Assembly: GCF_900106995.1 (NCBI RefSeq)
Contig: NZ_FNOK01000006.1
Coordinates: 124,001-188,000 of the forward strand
Source of the DNA: Saccharopolyspora shandongensis
GTDB lineage: Bacteria > Actinomycetota > Actinomycetes > Mycobacteriales > Pseudonocardiaceae
Direction: 5' to 3'
Length of the DNA: 64,000 nt
Below the pieces are notes generated by a model. It worked only from the letters and a program-made list of their open reading frames with translations, searched no databases and had not been told where the DNA came from. Within the stretch, counting starts at the first letter, position 1. Each line of letters opens with the position of its first letter. Positions 37,586 through 46,211 of the stretch are shown here, piece by piece. The position numbers were made by a program, and so were the translations under genes.

Positions 37586-38003
37586 TCTGGAGCGCCCGCC
37601 GCGCGCGCGGAACGCAGAGGGGATTTCGTGCGCGCGACCGGCCGTCGGTCGCGCCTTGGATGTGTGTCGCGACCGGCGGTCCCCCGAGTCACTCCCGTCA
37701 CATTCGCCGCAACGGCGCGATTCCCGGCCGCGTTGAACACAGTGGACAGTCACGCGGCGGCGCCGAAATCCCCAGCTTGTGGGTGACGAAAGACCCCTGC
37801 GATCACGGCCCCACTCCGCTTACGCTGCTGCGATGTGGCCGCCCGGGACCCGCGGCCGCACGGCGGATCCGCTGAAACTGGGGACAGCGGCACCACAAAT
37901 CCGGAACCGGCTGCGCGCCGGTGCGTTCTGCAGTCTTCGGCAGGACCCGGGTCCGCCCTCCCTCGTCGCCCTGCAATCTGGACGAGCATTCTGGAGGCCA
38001 ACC
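37586..38003. other. Intergenic region without visible gene
   Basis: About 420 bases separate the paa terminator from the next plausible start. Several short ORFs overlap one another in all frames, and none has a ribosome site or recognisable motif. It may hold the promoter of the hypothetical gene at 38004. GAACACAGTGGAC at 37734-37746 resembles the recurrent CCACWGTGG palindrome. Confidence 0.5.
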
Positions 38004-38681
38004 GTGTCCAGGCTTGAGTCGATTGCTCGCGCCTTCCTCCGATACCTGTACGAGGACGACCGCTTCCGGCCCGAGATCGCGGACTTCTTCAACAGCCCGG
38101 CGGCCGTGGCGGCCGCGCTGCAGCCGTCGTGGGCGGAGCTCGCCGACGTCGTGCAGACGCTGCGCGAGCACGAGCTGATCGCCACCAGCGGCACCGGGTG
38201 GCAGGGCGCGCCCGCCCGGGCCGGGCTGACCGGCTCCGGGCTGATCTGCGCGGGCAGGCACGGCGGCGACATCGGCTCGTGGGCCAGGGCGCAGTCGGTC
38301 GCGGTGCTCGACGAACGCCCGGCGGATCCCGTGGTGCCCGCCCAGCCGACGCCCGCACCGCCGGCGCGCCTGGACTTCACCGGGCTGGCCCGGGTGGCCA
38401 AGGTCGTGCTGCTGGCGCTGCCCACGGTGCACGCGCGCTACGGCGACACCGTCGAGATCGAACTCATCGCCCGGCGGCTGTGCGAGGCCGTGCGGCAGGA
38501 CCGGCCGGATCCGCGCCGGGTGCGGCTGCTCGCCTTCCGGCTGCGCAGCGAACTGGCCTCCGGCTCGGTCGCGAACACCCTGGGCGTGGTCCTGCTCGAC
38601 GGCCTCGACGAGGCGCTCGCCGAGAGCGGCCTCGGCGGAATCCCGCGGGGCGAGCGCAGCGGGCCGGCCGAACCGTCCTAA
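38004..38681 (+). CDS. Hypothetical two-part helical protein
   Basis: 225 residues starting at GTG 38004 after CTGGAGGCCAACC. Residues 1-70 look like a winged-helix-like domain (FLRYLYEDDRFRPEIADFFN, WAELADVVQTLREHELI, then an Ala/Gly-rich strand region). A Pro/Ala linker (PVVPAQPTPAPPARL, around 112-126) leads to a second helical domain (RVAKVVLLALPTVHARYGD, RRVRLLAFRLRSELASG, VANTLGVVLLDGLDEAL). I do not recognise either family. The layout (DNA-binding-like N-terminus, flexible linker, helical C-terminus) would suit a regulator, but nothing proves it. Confidence 0.65.
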   Translation: MSRLESIARAFLRYLYEDDRFRPEIADFFNSPAAVAAALQPSWAELADVVQTLREHELIATSGTGWQGAPARAGLTGSGLICAGRHGGDIGSWARAQSVAVLDERPADPVVPAQPTPAPPARLDFTGLARVAKVVLLALPTVHARYGDTVEIELIARRLCEAVRQDRPDPRRVRLLAFRLRSELASGSVANTLGVVLLDGLDEALAESGLGGIPRGERSGPAEPS

Positions 38682-38765
38682 GAGGACTCCGACGGTAGTG
38701 ACCGGGTTCACCGCGGATGCCCACCGTGCGTACTCTCGCGCACTCCGTGTGCTGAGATTCCCGGT

Positions 38766-39728
38766 ATGGACACGGGCACCTGGCCGCGAGTGGCGGCGCG
38801 CCGCGAGCTCGACGCCGCGGGCGTCCGGCCGCAGCTGCGCCCCGCCTACCAGCGGTGCCGGATGCTCAACGCCGCCCACGGGCGCACCTACTTCCTCGCG
38901 ACCCGGCTGCTGGCGCCGCAGCAACGGCCTTCGGTGCACGCGCTCTACGGCTTCGCGCGGTGGGTGGACGACATCGTCGACGACACCGATCGGCGGCGGA
39001 CCGTGGCGGACCGGCAGCAGGCGCTGGACCGGCTGGACGGCGAGCTGCGCGCGGGCCTGCGCGCCGGGTCCAGCGACGACCCGATCCTGGCCGCGCTCAT
39101 CGACACCGTCACCCGGCACGGCATCGACCCGGCGCTGTTCACCGACTTCATGGCCTCGATGCGGATGGACCTGACCGTCCGCGCCTACCCGACGCGGGCC
39201 GCGCTGGACGCCTACATCCACGGCTCGGCGGCGGTGATCGGCCTGCAGCTGCTCCCGGTGCTCGGCACGGTCGGCCCAGCAGGCGAGGCCGAACCCTACG
39301 CCGCGGCGCTGGGCGGCGCTTTCCAGCTCACCAACTTCCTGCGCGACGTCGGCGAGGACCTCGACCGCGGCCGGGTCTACCTGCCGATGGAGGAGCTCGC
39401 CGTGTTCGGCGTCGACCGGGACCGGCTGGCCTGGTGCCGGGAATCGGGCCGCCCGGACCGCCCGGTGCGCCGGGCGCTGGCCGACCAGGTCGCGCGTACC
39501 CGCTCGAAGTACCGCGCCGCGGAGCCTGGCATCGCGCTGCTCGCGCCCTGGTCCCGGCCGTGCGTGCGCACCGCTTTCACGCTGTACGGCGAGATCCTGG
39601 ATCGCATCGTGGAATCCGGGTACGACGTGTTCCGGCGGCGGCTCGCGGTTTCCGGCCCGCGCCGCCTGGAAGTCGCCGCCGGAGCGCTCGGCTCCGTCGT
39701 CGCCGCGCGCCTCCGCCGCCACGTGTGA
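38766..39728 (+). CDS. Phytoene/squalene synthase family protein
   Basis: 320-residue head-to-head prenyl synthase. Both Mg-binding Asp motifs are present: WVDDIVDD (residues 67-73) and NFLRDVGEDLDRGRVYLP (around 188-205). These enzymes join two prenyl diphosphates (two GGPP for carotenoids or two FPP for squalene/hopanoids). No other carotenoid or hopanoid gene is adjacent, so the product cannot be assigned. The start ATG 38766 lacks a clear ribosome site. Confidence 0.88.
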   Translation: MDTGTWPRVAARRELDAAGVRPQLRPAYQRCRMLNAAHGRTYFLATRLLAPQQRPSVHALYGFARWVDDIVDDTDRRRTVADRQQALDRLDGELRAGLRAGSSDDPILAALIDTVTRHGIDPALFTDFMASMRMDLTVRAYPTRAALDAYIHGSAAVIGLQLLPVLGTVGPAGEAEPYAAALGGAFQLTNFLRDVGEDLDRGRVYLPMEELAVFGVDRDRLAWCRESGRPDRPVRRALADQVARTRSKYRAAEPGIALLAPWSRPCVRTAFTLYGEILDRIVESGYDVFRRRLAVSGPRRLEVAAGALGSVVAARLRRHV

Positions 39729-39861
39729 CCGGCGCCCGCACCGGGTACGCAAAGCACGTCGAAGTCGTGCGGAGGCGAGCTGACGAAGTCGGAGCTGGAG
39801 CGGGCGCTGCAGCGGAGCTGACCCGGGCGGGACGAACGGGTGTTCGTGGGGGGCAAACCAG

Positions 39862-40182
39862 ATGGAGAGCGACACGCCGTCGCGCTGGCAGGACGTCGGC
39901 ACGACAGGCGAAGTGATCTCGCAGGCCGGCCGGGAACTGGAGAAAGCCGCCCGCGAGGGCCGGGCGCCGGGCGGAACAGCCGCGGCCCGCGAAGCGCTGC
40001 TGGCCGTCACCGCGGCGGGCGCCCGGCTGGCCCGGCAGCTCGACATGCTGGCCGCCGCCTACGAGGCGCCGAACTCCGCCGAGCCGTCCGAGCTGAACGT
40101 CGCGCTCGACCAGGCCGCGGCCGCCGCGGAGGACCTCGGCAACTGCGCGAAGGTCGCCGCGCAGGCCATCGTCGACGAATGA
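39862..40182 (+). CDS. Hypothetical small helical protein
   Basis: A 106-residue, Ala-rich (about one quarter), wholly helical protein with no Trp-rich core, signal or membrane segment: GEVISQAGRELEKAAREG, ALLAVTAAGARLARQLDMLAAAY, LDQAAAAAEDLGNCAKVAAQ. ATG 39862 follows GGGGGGCAAACCAG at some distance. It ends 21 bases from the convergent subtilisin gene. Coding is plausible from codon bias and intact length; function unknown. Confidence 0.5.
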   Translation: MESDTPSRWQDVGTTGEVISQAGRELEKAAREGRAPGGTAAAREALLAVTAAGARLARQLDMLAAAYEAPNSAEPSELNVALDQAAAAAEDLGNCAKVAAQAIVDE

Positions 40183-40203
40183 CCGCGCGGCGACCTCCGG
40201 CCG

Positions 40204-41370
40204 TTACGGCGCCTGGACCACGCCCGCACCGATGTCGGTCGATGCGAGCGGCAGCCGGCGGGCGGTCTGCGACAGCCGCGCCCACAGGCCCCACGCCCGC
40301 TCCGCGTGCTGCTGCGCGTACAGCGCCGCGATACCCGCGACGTGCGGCGTGGCCATGCTGGTGCCGCTGAGCTTCCGGTAGCGCTCCGCTCCCGGCCAGC
40401 TCGAGTAGACGTCCACGCCGGGCCCGACCAGGTCGACCTGCCCGATCTCGTCGACCGTGCCGCTGGAGAAGTCCGCGATCTGCAGCTGCGAATCGATCGC
40501 GCCGACAGCGAGGATGGACGGGCAGTTGGCCGGGTGGCCGACCGGCGCGATCTTCCCGGTCGAGCGCTCGCTCTCGTTGCCGGCCGCGGCGATGATCAAC
40601 GTGCCGCGTTCCATCGCTCGCTGCGCGACCCGCTCGAAGGCCGCGGAGAACGCCTCGCCGGGCTGCGTCGGCGCGCCGAGCGACATCGACACCACCGCGG
40701 CACCGTTGGAGATCGCCCACTCGATGCCGGAGAGGATGCCGCTGTCGCTGCCCGAACCGTCGTCGCCGAGCACCTTGCCCGCGTAGATGCTGGCCTCGGA
40801 CGCGATGCCGTAGCCGGGCCCGGCCTGCGAGGCGCGCGGCCCGCAGGAGGTGCCGATCACGTGCGTGCCGTGCCCGTGGCCGTCCTGCACGTCCTGGCCC
40901 TCCACGAACGAGCCCGTGACGATGTCCCGGCCGGCGAAGTCCGGGTGCTTGAGGTCCAGGCCGGTGTCGAGCACGGCGACCCGCACGCCCTTGCCGGTGG
41001 GCTGCGCGCGGTCGGCGCGCACGGTCTGCAGTCCCCAGGTGAATTCGCCGTCCGCGACGGCCGGTTCCGCGCCGATGGCGAACACCCGGCGCTCGGGTTC
41101 GAACGCCGCGATCGGGCCGGTCTCCCGGGCCGCGCTCGTCAGGGCCGCCGCCTGCTCCGCGTCGGCGCTGACCAACGCGATGCCGAGCTGATGCAGCACG
41201 ATCCCGCCCGCGCCGCGGAAGAGCTCGCCTGGCGCCGCGCCCGCCGCGTCGGCCGTGTTGGCGCAGCGAATGCCCGTCAGCCGCGTCAGTTCGCGAGTTC
41301 CGATGATCGTCGAGTTGTCTTCCAGCAGCACCAGATAGCGTCCGGTGGAGCTCTCCTCGTTGGTGGTCAT
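40204..41370 (-). CDS. Subtilisin-family (S8) serine protease without signal peptide
   Basis: 388 residues with the full catalytic set: Asp135 (VAVLDTGLDLKHPD), His170 (GHGHGTHVIGT), oxyanion Asn265 (AAAGNESE) and Ser338 (SGTSMATPHVAG). Residues 1-115 form a propeptide-like N-terminal region (VLLEDNSTIIGTRELTRL). There is no N-terminal hydrophobic signal, so it is predicted cytoplasmic or exported by another route. ATG 41370 follows CGAGGGAGCGGCC. Such signal-less S8 proteases are either intracellular subtilisins or maturation proteases of peptides; no precursor peptide was found nearby. Confidence 0.9.
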   Translation of the reverse strand: MTTNEESSTGRYLVLLEDNSTIIGTRELTRLTGIRCANTADAAGAAPGELFRGAGGIVLHQLGIALVSADAEQAAALTSAARETGPIAAFEPERRVFAIGAEPAVADGEFTWGLQTVRADRAQPTGKGVRVAVLDTGLDLKHPDFAGRDIVTGSFVEGQDVQDGHGHGTHVIGTSCGPRASQAGPGYGIASEASIYAGKVLGDDGSGSDSGILSGIEWAISNGAAVVSMSLGAPTQPGEAFSAAFERVAQRAMERGTLIIAAAGNESERSTGKIAPVGHPANCPSILAVGAIDSQLQIADFSSGTVDEIGQVDLVGPGVDVYSSWPGAERYRKLSGTSMATPHVAGIAALYAQQHAERAWGLWARLSQTARRLPLASTDIGAGVVQAP

Positions 41371-41630
41371 GGCCGCTCCCTCGGCGAGTTCCGGATGCGG
41401 CAAAACGCCACACCGTCCCCAGGTGTATCGCGCGTTACGTACAGTGACAAGCACCCACTCGGGTAAGGACCGCACTATCCGTACCGTCGGTCTCGGCGTC
41501 CTCAGTGAATGGCTTGCGACACAACACTTTCGCGTTACCCCCGCCGGGGATCTCCGGCACGCGCAGATGACATTTCCCGGCGCGCGTCCGCACACTGGTC
41601 GTAATCACCGCCGACAGTTCGGAGCGAGCC

Positions 41631-42464
41631 GTGCGCGATCCCAGCCAGCGTTGCATCTTGGTCACCGGCGCGACCGGCGGGCTCGGCCGGGCCCTGGCCC
41701 ACCGGCTCGCCGAGACCGGCTCGCGGGTCCTGATCCACGGGCGCAGCGCGGAGCGCGCCGAAGCGGTGCGCGCGGAGATCGCGGCGGCCACCGGCTCGCA
41801 CCGCCTCGGCGTGCTGGTCGCCGACCTCGCCGACCTCCACCAGGTCGAACGGCTGGCCAACGACGTCCGGCTGCGCTGCGACCGGCTGGACGTGCTGGTG
41901 AACAACGCGGGCGTCGGCTCCGGTCCGCCGGAGAGCGTCCGGGAGGAGAGCGCGGACGGCGTCGAGCTGCGGTTCGCGGTGAACTACCTGGCCGGATACC
42001 ACCTGACGCGGCTGCTGCAGTCGCTGCTGATCTTCTCGGCGCCGTCCCGGGTGGTCAACGTCGCCTCGGCCGGGCAGCACCCGATCGACTTCGACGACCC
42101 CATGCTGGTCCGCAATTACCTCGGCTACCGGGCGTACGCGCAGAGCAAGCTCGCGCAGATCATGTTCACCTTCGACCTGGCCGAGCGCCTGCGCGGCACC
42201 GGCGTCACGGTCAACGCGCTGCACCCGGCGACCTACATGAACACCGCGATGGTCCGCGAGGCCGGGGTGAGCCCGGTGGCCACGGTGGCCGAGGGCGTCG
42301 CAGCGACGATGCGACTGGTCGCGGATCCGGGACTGGACGAGGTCACCGGGGAGTACTTCCATGGAACCCGCGCCTGCCGCGCGCTCGAACAGGCCTACGA
42401 CGGGCAGGCCAGGGCGCGGCTGCGGAAACTGTCCGACGAGCTCGTCGAGCAGACCGGCGGCTGA
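41631..42464 (+). CDS. Short-chain dehydrogenase/reductase
   Basis: 277 residues. Rossmann loop TGATGGLGRALAHRL (residue 12 on), an acidic/Arg cofactor region HGRSAERAEAVRAE that favours NADP, NNAG (VLVNNAGVGSG), catalytic Ser in VNVASAGQHPID, and Tyr/Lys in YAQSKLAQIMF. This resembles the retinol-dehydrogenase-like SDR group. GTG 41631 is used; the ribosome site GGAGCGAGCC is modest. The universal stress gene follows 38 bases later in the same direction. Confidence 0.88.
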   Translation: MRDPSQRCILVTGATGGLGRALAHRLAETGSRVLIHGRSAERAEAVRAEIAAATGSHRLGVLVADLADLHQVERLANDVRLRCDRLDVLVNNAGVGSGPPESVREESADGVELRFAVNYLAGYHLTRLLQSLLIFSAPSRVVNVASAGQHPIDFDDPMLVRNYLGYRAYAQSKLAQIMFTFDLAERLRGTGVTVNALHPATYMNTAMVREAGVSPVATVAEGVAATMRLVADPGLDEVTGEYFHGTRACRALEQAYDGQARARLRKLSDELVEQTGG

Positions 42465-42502
42465 GCCCACCACAGCGGATCGCGGAACCGGAGGCCAGCG
42501 CC

Positions 42503-42937
42503 ATGAACAGCGGAACCCAGCACCGGATCGTCGTCGGGGTCGACGGCTCGGATTCGTCCAAGTGCGCCTTACGGTGGGCGCTGCACCAGGCAGCGCTTTC
42601 CGGGGCCGCAGTGCACGCGATCACCTCGTGGGAGTTCCCGGCCTTCTACAGCTGGGAAGGCGGCCCGATGCCGCCGGACGACTTCGAGGAGGCCGCGCGC
42701 AAGAGCCTGGCGGACACCGTCGACGAGATCGAGCACGAGGTCAGCCCGGCCGTTCCGGTGCAGCGCGAGCTCACCCACGGGCACGCGGCGCAGACGCTGC
42801 TCGACGCTTCCGAAGGCGCCGACCTGCTGGTGGTCGGCAGCCGCGGCCACGGCAGCTTCTACGGCGCGCTGCTCGGGTCGGTGAGCCAGCGCTGCGCCCA
42901 GCACGCCAAGTGCCCGGTCGTGATCGTCCGGCACTGA
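42503..42937 (+). CDS. Universal stress protein (UspA family)
   Basis: 144 residues. ATP-binding-type Usp fold: IVVGVDGSDSSKCALRWAL at the N-terminus and the nucleotide loop VVGSRGHGSFYGALLGSVSQRC near the C-terminus, with the G-2x-G-9x-G-S pattern. ATG 42503 follows GGAGGCCAGCGCC. It contains a TTA leucine codon (42569-42571), which is rare at this GC content. Such proteins act in dormancy and stress adaptation. Confidence 0.92.
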   Translation: MNSGTQHRIVVGVDGSDSSKCALRWALHQAALSGAAVHAITSWEFPAFYSWEGGPMPPDDFEEAARKSLADTVDEIEHEVSPAVPVQRELTHGHAAQTLLDASEGADLLVVGSRGHGSFYGALLGSVSQRCAQHAKCPVVIVRH

Positions 42938-42953
42938 CGGACGACCCGGTGGA

Positions 42954-42972
42954 TCGCGGCCTTCCCGGCCGC
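42954..42972. terminator. Terminator between convergent usp and iclR
   Basis: CGCGGCC (42954-42960) pairs with GGCCGCG (42966-42972) around TTCCC, in a 40-base gap between two gene ends. Confidence 0.65.
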
Positions 42973-42976
42973 GGGA

Positions 42977-43741
42977 TCAGGAACCGGTGTGGCCCAGGCG
43001 TTCGGAGAGGGCCGACGCGCCTTCCGCGACGAGCTCGCGCAGCGCCGCCTCGGTCTCGTCGTTCCAGCGCAGGATCGGCGCCGAGATGCTCATCGCGGCC
43101 ACCACCGCGCCGGACTGGTCGCGCACCGGCGCGGCGACGCAGGCCACCGACTCGTTGGACTCGCAGTACTCCCCCGCCACGCCGCTCTCGGCGATGGCGT
43201 CGAGTTCCTGGCGCAGCGCCTTGCGGGTGGTGATGCTGTGCTCGGTCATCGCCTCCAGGCGGCGGCTGCCGTAGAGCTCGTCGACCTCGGCGCGCGGCAG
43301 CGCCGCCAGCAGCGCCTTGCCGAGCGCGGTGCAGTGCGCGGGTAGCCGCCGGCCCACGGCCGAGACCATCCGGACCGGGTGGCTGCTGTCGACCTTGGCC
43401 ACGTACAGCACGTCCGTGCCGTCGCGCACCCCGACGTGCACCGTTTCCTGGCAGCGCTCGGCGATCTCCTCCGCGACGAGCTGGCCCTCGCGGGCGAGGT
43501 CCAGGCGCTCGGCGTAGGCGGCGCCGAGCTGGAAGCCGCGCACGCCCAGCCGGAACCGGTTGCTGCCGCGACCGGCGGGCATCAGGTAGCCGCGCTCGCT
43601 GAGCGTGCCGACCAGCTCGTGCACCGTGGTCCGCGGCAGGCCCAGCTGCGCGGTGATCTCCGGCGCGCTCAGCTCGTGGGCGTCCAGGAACAGCTCCAGG
43701 ACGTCGAAGGCCCGTTCCACGGCAGGTACCGCTCGTGCCAC
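42977..43741 (-). CDS. IclR-family transcriptional regulator
   Basis: 254 residues: N-terminal winged helix (AVERAFDVLELFLDAHELSAPEIT, LPRTTVHELVGTLSERGYL) and the GAF-like IclR effector domain (HVGVRDGTDVLYVAKVDS, LPAHCTALGKALLAALP, VAAPVRDQSGAVVAAMSIS). GTG 43741 follows GGGGGAAGTACGC; the frame runs further upstream but into the divergent promoter. It probably controls the divergent TIM-barrel protein gene through the palindrome at 43864-43876. Confidence 0.92.
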   Translation of the reverse strand: MARAVPAVERAFDVLELFLDAHELSAPEITAQLGLPRTTVHELVGTLSERGYLMPAGRGSNRFRLGVRGFQLGAAYAERLDLAREGQLVAEEIAERCQETVHVGVRDGTDVLYVAKVDSSHPVRMVSAVGRRLPAHCTALGKALLAALPRAEVDELYGSRRLEAMTEHSITTRKALRQELDAIAESGVAGEYCESNESVACVAAPVRDQSGAVVAAMSISAPILRWNDETEAALRELVAEGASALSERLGHTGS

Positions 43742-43863
43742 GCGTACTTCCCCCTGTCGGAACTCCTCGGCCCGTTGACCGATATTTCGAACATCGTATC
43801 CGATATCGACCACGGCGGACCCGGGGTGCTTGACCACCCGCTCCGGCCGACCATACGATTTGG

Positions 43864-43876
43864 CGAACATTGTTCG
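43864..43876. promoter_or_regulatory. Probable IclR operator
   Basis: CGAACATTGTTCG is a perfect 6-base-arm palindrome 22 bases upstream of the start at 43898. A related half-site (TCGAACAT near 43784-43791) sits closer to the iclR start. Both are in the divergent promoter region. Confidence 0.65.
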
Positions 43877-43897
43877 ACATTTCGGACGGAGCTACCG

Positions 43898-44824
43898 GTG
43901 CGCCAGACACGTGAATTCCTGCGGTCCCAGGGACTGCCCACCGACGACTCCCCCGCCACCAGCACCAAGCGGTTCCCGGACGGCGCGCAGTACCGGGTGG
44001 AGATCCCCAGCACCGAAGGCCCCGAGGTGCTCGACGCGGTGCTCGCCGAGGCGGACGCTCGGCACGTGCCGGTGCACCGCATCTCCCAGGGCAGCGGCGG
44101 CATGCTGCTCACCGACGACGAGCTGCGCACGATGGCCGCCACAGCCGCCGGGCGATCGGTGGAGCTGAGCCTGTTCGCCCGGCCGGTCGCCGGGTGGGAC
44201 ACCAGCCCGATGGCCACCGCCCCGGCCGGCGGACCGGTTGCCGCCCAGGCGCGCGGCACCGAGCAGCTGGTACACGTGCTGGAGGACATCCGCCGCACCG
44301 CCGACGCGGGCATCCGCAGCGTGCTGATCACCGACCTCGGCGTGCTCAAGGTGGCCGCGACGATGCGCGCGGCCGGCGACCTGCCGCCGGACCTGCAGTT
44401 CAAGATCAGCGTCCAGATGGGACTGGCGAACCCCGCCTCGGTGCGCATCGCCGAGGACCTGGGCGCCGACACCTACAACGTGCCGACCGATCTCAGCATC
44501 GGGCAGCTGGCCGCCATCCGCGCCGCCACCGACCTGCCGCTGGACGTCTACGTCGAGGCGCCCGACGACATGGGCGGCTTCGTCCGGCACTTCGAGATCG
44601 CCGAGATCGTGCGCGTCGCGGCCCCGGTGCACGTCAAGTTCGGGCTGCGCAACGCGCCGAACATCTACCCCAGCGGCACCCACCTGACGCCGACGGCGGT
44701 CGCGCTCGGCCGGGAGCGGGTGCGCCGCGCGCAGATCGGCCTGGACCTGCTGCGCCGCTACGCCCCGGACGCCGAAGGCTCGCAGCTGCCCGCCCCCGGA
44801 CTGGCGGTGCCGGTAGCCGGATAG
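43898..44824 (+). CDS. TIM-barrel protein, peptidase U32-like
   Basis: This 308-residue protein has alternating strand/helix segments typical of a barrel (VPVHRISQGSGGML, VLITDLGVLKVAATMR, LQFKISVQMGLANPASVRIAEDLGADTYNV, PLDVYVEAPDDMGGFVRHFE, HVKFGLRNAPNIYPSG). The VYVEAPDDMGGFVRH segment suggests a metal- or anion-binding loop, and the arrangement recalls U32-type barrels, but I do not see the full U32 signature. The start is GTG 43898. It is divergent from an IclR regulator, so it is probably inducible and catabolic. The function is unknown. Confidence 0.7.
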   Translation: MRQTREFLRSQGLPTDDSPATSTKRFPDGAQYRVEIPSTEGPEVLDAVLAEADARHVPVHRISQGSGGMLLTDDELRTMAATAAGRSVELSLFARPVAGWDTSPMATAPAGGPVAAQARGTEQLVHVLEDIRRTADAGIRSVLITDLGVLKVAATMRAAGDLPPDLQFKISVQMGLANPASVRIAEDLGADTYNVPTDLSIGQLAAIRAATDLPLDVYVEAPDDMGGFVRHFEIAEIVRVAAPVHVKFGLRNAPNIYPSGTHLTPTAVALGRERVRRAQIGLDLLRRYAPDAEGSQLPAPGLAVPVAG

Positions 44825-44909
44825 TCCACTTCGGACCGCAGGCGGGCGTTGACGGGGTTGCGCGCCGCGGCCAGAGTAGGCCTGCAACGGCTGCGGTGAA
44901 GGAGTCTCG

Positions 44910-46172
44910 ATGGCAGCGCCCGCCCACGTTCCGGACGTGTTCGACCCGCGCAGGTACGCCGACGGCGTGCCGCACGACGACTTCGCCTGGCTGCGGCGGC
45001 ACGCGCCGGTGAGCCGCCAGGAGGAGCACGAGATCGGCGACTGGCCCGCCGGACCCGGATTCTGGGCCGTCACCAGGTATTCCGACGTCGTCGCGGTGCT
45101 GAAGTCCGCCGCGACGTACTCGTCCTGGCTGGGCGCCACCCAGATCCGCGATCCCGACCCGGCGGACCTGCCGTTCATCCGCAGCATGATGCTCAACCTC
45201 GACCCACCGGAGCACGGCAGGCTGCGCCGCCTGGTCAGCCGCGCGTTCACGCCCCGGCGGATCGACCGGTTCCGGCACGAGGTCGCGGAGCGGGCCCGCC
45301 TGCTGGTCGACGGCGTCGTCGAGCGCGGCGAGTGCGACCTGCCCGCCGAGGTCACCGACGACTACCCGCTGCGCAACCTCGCCGACCTGCTCGGCGTGCC
45401 GGAGTCGGACCGGCGGATGCTGCTGGAGTGGACCAACCGGGTGATCGGCTACCAGGACCCGGAGCACTCCGAGGTGGTCCGCGACGCGGACGGCAAGCCG
45501 GTCAACCCGCGTTCCCCGGCGATGCTGGCGGACATGTTCGCCTTCGCCCAGGACCTCGCGGCGTTCAAGCGCCGCAACCCGGCCGACGACGTGATGACCG
45601 CGCTCGCCACCGCCGAGCCGGACGGGCGCGGCCTGGCCGACGCCGAGCTGGAGATGTTCTTCTTCCTGCTTTCGGTCGCGGGCAACGACACCGTGCGCAG
45701 CGCGCTGCCGGGCGGGATGCTCGCCTTCGCCGAGAACCCTGATCAGCTGCGGCTGCTGCTGGCGGATCCGGGGCTGCTGGACTCCGCCGTGGAGGAGACG
45801 CTGCGCTACCACCCGCCGGTGCTCAGCTTCCGCCGCACCGCGACCGCCGACACCGAACTCGGCGGCCGGCGCATCGCCGCCGGGGACAAGGTCGTGGTCT
45901 TCCACTGCTCGGCGCACTTCGACGACCGGCAGTTCCCCGACCCGCACCGCTTCGACATCCGGCGCGCGCCCAACGACCACGTCGCCTTCGGCAACGGCCC
46001 GCACGTCTGCCTGGGCGCGCACTTCGCCCGGCTGCAGCTGCGGGCGTTCTACCGCGAGGCGCTGTGGCGGATGCGCGACCTGCGGGTGGCCGGGCCGGTC
46101 GAGCGCCTGGTGTCGAACTTCATCAACGGGATCAAGCACCTGCCGGTGGCGTTCACGCCGGGCACCAGGTGA
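44910..46172 (+). CDS. Cytochrome P450
   Basis: This 420-residue soluble bacterial P450 has I-helix oxygen-binding AGNDTVRSAL (about residue 254), K-helix ETLRYHPP (ExxR), the heme loop FGNGPHVCLGAHFAR with Cys near residue 366, and FRRTATADTELGG. LNLDPPEHGRLRRLVSRAFTP is typical of steroid- or fatty-acid-type actinomycete families such as CYP125/CYP142. It needs a ferredoxin and reductase in trans. Followed 39 bases later by an efflux pump gene in the same direction. Confidence 0.95.
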   Translation: MAAPAHVPDVFDPRRYADGVPHDDFAWLRRHAPVSRQEEHEIGDWPAGPGFWAVTRYSDVVAVLKSAATYSSWLGATQIRDPDPADLPFIRSMMLNLDPPEHGRLRRLVSRAFTPRRIDRFRHEVAERARLLVDGVVERGECDLPAEVTDDYPLRNLADLLGVPESDRRMLLEWTNRVIGYQDPEHSEVVRDADGKPVNPRSPAMLADMFAFAQDLAAFKRRNPADDVMTALATAEPDGRGLADAELEMFFFLLSVAGNDTVRSALPGGMLAFAENPDQLRLLLADPGLLDSAVEETLRYHPPVLSFRRTATADTELGGRRIAAGDKVVVFHCSAHFDDRQFPDPHRFDIRRAPNDHVAFGNGPHVCLGAHFARLQLRAFYREALWRMRDLRVAGPVERLVSNFINGIKHLPVAFTPGTR

Positions 46173-46211
46173 CCGACGGCGGCTTCCAGGTGCGCCCACT
46201 ATGGTCGGGCG

